Assembly (NCBI GenBank): GCA_902729315.2
Contig: LR746266.1
Coordinates: 2,018,759 to 2,082,758, forward strand
DNA length: 64,000 bases
From: Spirodela intermedia
Lineage: Eukaryota; Streptophyta; Magnoliopsida; Alismatales; Araceae
Direction of reading: 5' to 3'
Each line of letters starts with the position of its first letter. The first letter of the stretch is position 1. Of this stretch, positions 58,978-64,000 are shown one piece after another. A program made the translations under genes and the position numbers. Below the pieces are notes generated by a model. The model was not told where the DNA came from and made no database searches. It saw only the letters and a program-made list of their open reading frames with translations.

Positions 58978-60899
58978 TAAATTATATGAAAAATTTATGC
59001 TAATCTATTTTAACTACTTGGTAACCCACTGAAGATTGTCTAAACACCACAGCACTGGACCTATTGATGTGAATTTCTGAAAAACTCATAATGCTAAAGG
59101 GTGAAAAAATCACTGAAAATGACAATACAGCCCACAAAACAATTATCCCTTTTATAGGAGGATGGAAGCTTGAAAGCAGTCAAATAAAATTCTTATGACC
59201 GTCCTCTTACTCTTCTTCAATGATCACAATTGAATCATGAAGATGGAATGTTTTTCTCCTTTCATCCCATTAATTGAGTGCATATGCATTTGCCTAAAAC
59301 ACAGAATTAGGAAGTATAATTAATCTTTTGAAACTTGCATCATCTTATCATGAATGACCATAAAAATTGAAACTATAAACCATCATTAGCTTAAAAATTT
59401 CACTTTTGTGTAATTTTTCTTTCACATAGCCTTTCTAATCTTTCACATATTTATGTTGAGTCTATAATTCTGAGTTTGTTTCCTCCTTATATTTCAATTA
59501 ACTCAGTAGACTTTTTGAAGTATAATAACTTTGCATATTATAGATCTTATGGTGCCCTCGGCCTGCAAGATATAATACTCCCTAAGATGTAACAGAAAAT
59601 GTATTGATTTCAAGATTAGTAGTACTGACCATGTAGGTAAGATAAAATTTAATGAAAAACCAATGTTGAACTAATATATGAAGTCCTTAAAATCAATGAT
59701 AATTATAATAATTTCTCCAGAAACAATGATATAACCCTTTATCAATTATTATTGCTTCACATATTTGAGAAATAGGTACGCTAATAATAACCAATCTTGG
59801 ATTCAAAATTTTATTTTATGGGTGAATCTTGTACTTTCTTCCCCTCAAACGTCTATTCTCTTTGATTACTTGAGCAATGGACTAGTTAGACATTGTACTG
59901 TATCCTAGACAAATTTATTTTATAAACTTGTATAAGCCGACCTTATGGTAGTCACATTCGTTTATTTATTTTCCTCTTAATGGTATATATAGATGGATCA
60001 ACATCAAACCATGTGAAAATATGAACTGAAGAATCTTTAGCAAGCAACAGAGATGCATCATTGACTATCTCAAACTCAGGAACTAAGGCCGTATGGTTAT
60101 TATATTACCTTTACAAATACTAAGAGTACATGGATACCAAATCGTTCCCAAAACGCGAATGACCCTGCAATCATCAACAAATGTGATGTATACCTCAGCA
60201 ACACCTTACAAAAACAAGTACCCACACATCTGTAAACAATATCATCAACATGTAGAGATACGTAAATATCTTGAGCATGTTTGCTAGTAATACTGCGATA
60301 CACATCAAAGCACAACATCATGCACACATAGGTGGGGGAAATTATGTGCAGATAATAGGGATGTAAGGAAATCTCCACTTACTGTCCATCCACATTCATC
60401 ACTAATGACATGCACTTATACCATGCTTCATCTGATAACTACAGTATTTCCATTGACAAAATGTAACCATCAGATATCTTGCAAATTAAGCTTTATTTTA
60501 TAGTCAAATAGCATTTTTCCGAATCACAGATTTATTGCCATTAAGGGTATATGATAGAATTTTGACTACGCAAGATCGGCGAATCCGGCTTTTAAGAATT
60601 GTATGTTTCACAGGACGAGGAACCTCAGATTTATTTCCGTGCTTCATATTAGCTTCTGCAGAAGAGTATAGTGATGAATTTTACAGAAAACTCCGATTAA
60701 ACGATCCTTTCGCAGTAGATAACTAAATGTGTAGTTGTCGTAGGAATGTCCTGGGTTCCGTAGACGCAGGAGATTTACATGTTCTCGATTCACCAATAAA
60801 ATTTACTGCTTACACCAGCTGGGGCAACGATGACTTCGATGTGCTGGATAATCAAAAGTTCAGGAGACCCTAATCATTGAATCATTTCATTTAGTTTCG
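53285..60899. other. OVATE gene downstream region and long AT-rich spacer
   Basis: 53.3-54.0 kb keeps gene-like composition, probably 3' UTR and flank; its 70-80-residue frames overlap and look like chance. 54.0-60.5 kb is strongly AT-rich with essentially no open frames, consistent with old decayed transposons, though I see no LTR ends, primer site or protein motif. A 63-residue frame at 60535-60726 has no recognised features. Confidence 0.45.
58936..58974. repeat. (GA)n microsatellite
   Basis: About 19 uninterrupted GA units, bounded by CCTATT and AACTAAATT. A likely polymorphic simple repeat. Confidence 0.9.
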
Positions 60900-61870
60900 A
60901 ACACGTTGATCATGCAGTGAACTTATTCGTGACTGCTCTCTCCCCGACTAACCTCAATCCATTCCTGTCGCTATCGGTCTGAGTGGCAGGTAAGGCGTCG
61001 TGACCACCACTGGCTAGCGCTCTCTAACCCTACCATCCTCACCTCTGCAATCGCCCAGAATGGACAGGTAGCGAGAGAGAAAGAGAGAGTCATGGTGGTC
61101 CGTTCGGGTCCACGCCGATGAGAAACGGCTTGGCCGAGCTGTTGGTGTGTTCTGGCCTCAGCACATGGATTGTCAACTGGAAGTCCAAGTGGTGAGAGCT
61201 CCTCTTTAACGTTATTGGCCTTTCTGCTCCCTATCGCCGTGCCAACTGCTTTCGCCTTCGCCTGGCCGACTGTACCGCGTGTGGCGTTTATTTCGCAGAG
61301 CTAGAGACGCAACAGAGGTCTATTCTCCCCCATACAGGCGCGCGTGACCGGGCGCGGCTCTGTCGGGTTGGATGCCTTGAGATAATGTGGACTTGGTGCG
61401 GTTGGGACCGCAGGTCGCAACAGAGCGTCCACCCTCTTCCCGGGACCGCTCCACAGGATTATCGATGGGTCTCTCTCTCTTTCGCTCTCGCTCGTTCTGG
61501 GTTTTTCGTTTGATCATTGTCTACAACGAATCCGACCCCACTTGGGTACGAGTCGTGCCCATCAGTAGCCTTGCGAAACTTGTCATCATGTAGGAAACCT
61601 TCAATGAAATATCCCTGCGCAACGACGACAATGTCCCCGGACAAGTTGCGGTGAATTCGTTACAGACCTCGGTTCAATCAGTCGACTCATCAGGGAGGAG
61701 GTTAGAGAGAGACAGAGAGAGGGGCCAAAGTTATTAAAGCTCCCGATATTCTGGAAATTGTACACAGGCAAGACGGCCAACTTGCAGTCTTTTTCGGATG
61801 CAGCGGCGCACATGCAAGCCTGCGGTGTCCGGTGTGGGTCCCGTGGGGATCGTCATATAGTCTGTTGATT
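60900..61870. other. GC-rich island without a supported gene
   Basis: An abrupt GC-rich block inside AT-rich DNA, with CTAACCCTA near 61025 (telo-box-like) and CT/GA runs near 61075 and 61465. An ATG at 61118 opens a frame of about 25 codons that meets GTGAGA, a possible donor, near 61190; no matching downstream exon is recognised. It could be a promoter and first exon of an unrecognised gene, a pseudogene, or a non-coding transcript. Confidence 0.35.
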
Positions 61871-63600
61871 CCGGACCGATTGATTCATTGATCTAAACAA
61901 CGTCAAAGCCAATGCGGCAAAGATATTTTCTTCTGCCTTGGAGCAAAACGTTATGTGACGCTAATTTATACCTCACCTGACTGGAAGCGAAATGCTAACC
62001 GAAGACAGTTTCGTTTTATTTCATGATCTAGTGATGGAAATTAGATGTTCCTTACTATCCTCATAACCCACCCTCCTGTATATCAAATATCGATCATTTT
62101 AGAAGCAAATTATTTTATAATGATGTATTATTATCTCAGTCGTATCCTACATGTCCTTCATTATTTATATTTTGGACAATCAGCGAAGGCTCCTTAGAAA
62201 TGATGAAAGCTACCATGTGCTACGCTAGTCTCCCATTCTTGACAATTTTGGTCCAAGCATGGCAGAGTCTGAACTAGGTGGAGCTATTCATGTGGCAAGT
62301 CAAACTCAAGACTACAATCACATGAAGAATCATGTCTCGTATCTCCAAGACTGAGGGGGAAGTCATGAACAGAACCCCATGTTCTAATTCCAACTTTCCC
62401 GAATTTCATCCAATGTGTGGCTCCAAAAATATTCTCCGAAGTCAAATGTAGGCATCTTCCGAGCTACATCGCCTCTTATGAGTTCCAAGCAACTTATTCG
62501 TATCATGAGAGCACAGAGGGATTCCATTATGATGTCACCAAGAAGACTGACCCTTATATGATTTTATGAAACTATTAAACTGATAGCTGTCCTCACATTA
62601 CCGTCTTACTGAGTACCATGTCACTACCACCACAACCATTCCAAAGAAATAGGAGATCAAGGTATTGCCAAGATTTATGTCATTCTTCAAGAACAATGTA
62701 GGCACTCCGTTAGTCTCACATCCTCTCACACTGTTATATAAAGCCCATTTTTCATGGTCTATTTAACTGACTGAAAAGGTTCATCCAAACCACCTTCAAA
62801 AGCTTGCTTTCCAAGAGAAATTGTCTTTAAGGGACTTCCTATGATTTTGATCAATTCAAATGTGTCATTTATTGGAAAGATACTCACCCATTGCCAAATG
62901 GGATTCTACACAAATGATTTAGATTCCTCCATTATGTATACACATGCAGGATTGCAGGTTATTTCACTTATGAGGTTCACTGTTTACGTACTTATTTTTC
63001 GTAAAAACAATAACCAAATGTCTCCAAAACATTGGTATTCTACAAGAGCAAGGAGTGATTTGACATTTCTAATAGCCAATTAATTATATGAAAATAATTT
63101 TATGCTTATTTTTAAATGGCGTAACAATTTTTCTGAATGATATTATTATCCTCTCTTCCTAACAAACCCAAGTTGAGCTTAAACTTCCATTAGTTGTTCC
63201 CAAGGAAACAAGAACTGTAATGATAAAGTAGAAAAATCTTGTGCCACCAGAAATTGGCTTTATTTTAAGTTCCCCATCCAACTGAGCTTCATTATCTTCC
63301 ACTTTGGCAGAAACCATTCATAATTTTTTATATTTCAAAGGTGCAATCACTACTTTCTTCTATAGGTTGGTCTATGAGACAACATTTCCTTGTCATCTGT
63401 TCTGCAACAGTGGAACATAAACTCAACTTGTCCTAAGACTGTTGACAATTGTTAAAGCTAAATTTTTGTGTTTTAATTAATTTTAATATTTTATTTTATT
63501 TTATTAACTTTTTGAATAAGTGTCAATTTTAATAGTCTAAAGTTAAAATATTTGCATAATTTTTTATTATTAGAAAAATATAAGAGTAAAATATAAAAAT
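61871..63600. other. Spacer, nothing recognised
   Basis: Mixed composition from 61.9 to 63.1 kb, AT-rich after that. The 80-residue frame at 62841-63083 has no family features. No splice-linked series of exons is apparent. Confidence 0.4.
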
Positions 63601-64000
63601 ATCACCGTTCACTAGCAAGCCATCACTCCACAATTGACTCGAAGGGGCGCTACATTTGAGTGGGTTGACTTAGATCAGAAGGAGCCACAAGTTAGGCTCA
63701 AGTGGTAAAGGACTTGCATCACGCATGTGTGCATCACTCTCCTACCACATCCCGATGGCCAACAAGTCATGGAGTAAGGAGCATTGTTGATAAGTCAAGA
63801 CTTGGGATGTCATAGGTCCTAAGTCAGATTATCTAAAACTATTTATATTTTTACTATCCTAATCAATCTAATAAGTAGAGAGAGTAAGATAGGGGTCGAA
63901 CCACAATGATAAAAACTAATGATCTTAAGAAATCCTAAGTAATGAGAAGAAATAGGTTAAAAATGGACAAGAAAAAGAGAGATGAGAGATGAGTGGGAGA
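63601..64000 (+). mobile_element. Decayed LTR fragment K and start of another repeat
   Basis: 63640-63785 matches the GC-rich part of the family LTR in decayed form (GGAGCCACAAGTTAGGCTCAAG, then GCATGTGTGCATCACTC), closest to LTR H. At 63788 a TGATAAGTC begins but is followed by unrelated sequence containing GGGGTCGAACCACAATGA, a phrase like the internal part of other plant retroelements. The copy runs off the window. Confidence 0.5.

Noticed and set aside
54060-60500. Possible old retroelement filling the AT-rich spacer
   Set aside because: Composition suggests it, but no LTR ends, primer site, zinc knuckle or pol motif could be read on either strand.
60535-60726. 63-residue frame with charged composition
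   Set aside because: Short, no family recognised, and no neighbouring exon or promoter supports it.

Overview
The window is nuclear DNA of a flowering plant. It has interrupted protein genes with GT-AG introns, plastid-targeted photosynthesis and tetrapyrrole genes, a plant-only OVATE-family regulator, and long AT-rich intergenic space filled with nested LTR retrotransposons. GC-rich coding exons in an AT-rich background would suit a monocot, but the sequence does not allow a firm assignment below angiosperm.

Three genes are well supported. A PAM68-like thylakoid assembly factor lies on the minus strand (4280-4852). A six-exon uroporphyrinogen-III C-methyltransferase of the UPM1 type lies on the plus strand (11032-14427; exon phases close exactly to 404 residues). 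An intron-less OVATE family protein lies on the plus strand (52334-53284). The first 800 bases probably hold the last two exons of a plus-strand gene I do not recognise. The genes are unrelated in function and far apart; there is no operon-like logic.

From about 15.6 to 48.1 kb the window is almost entirely retrotransposon. A decayed Ty1/Copia relic (Met-tRNA-type primer site, CCHC knuckle) follows UPM1. The rest is one LTR family, called here the TGATAAGTC family after its first bases. Its LTRs are 1.64-1.75 kb with TG...CA ends, its polypurine tract is AAGTTGGGGGGTG, and one copy keeps a decayed tRNA-Asp primer site, which places it near Athila/Tat Ty3/Gypsy elements. About ten copies or parts occur (6.6, 17.7, 19.4, 22.7, 22.9, 28.0, 29.8, 33.9-38.5, 38.5-43.6, 43.6 and 63.6 kb). 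The copies with internal sequence carry a gag-derived reading frame fused to a downstream domain I do not recognise. No protease, reverse transcriptase or integrase is visible, so they look non-autonomous.

The core, 27.9-48.1 kb, is a layered insertion. An old element B (5' LTR 27965-29633) has been invaded by element E (minus, 29771-33906), element A (plus, 33907-38535), a short solo LTR C (42357-42962, target duplication TATAC) and element D (minus, 43624 to about 48135). E and A face each other, giving inverted-repeat arms of about 4.1 kb around a spacer of about 0.58 kb. A 2,730-base block has been duplicated in tandem (36901-39630 and 39631-42360), apparently by unequal crossing-over between two LTRs. 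The crossover can be placed within about 35 bases.

The stretch 48.1-64 kb holds the OVATE gene, two GC-rich islands without a supported reading frame (about 49.2-52.3 and 60.9-61.9 kb), microsatellites, and a last decayed LTR fragment at the right edge.
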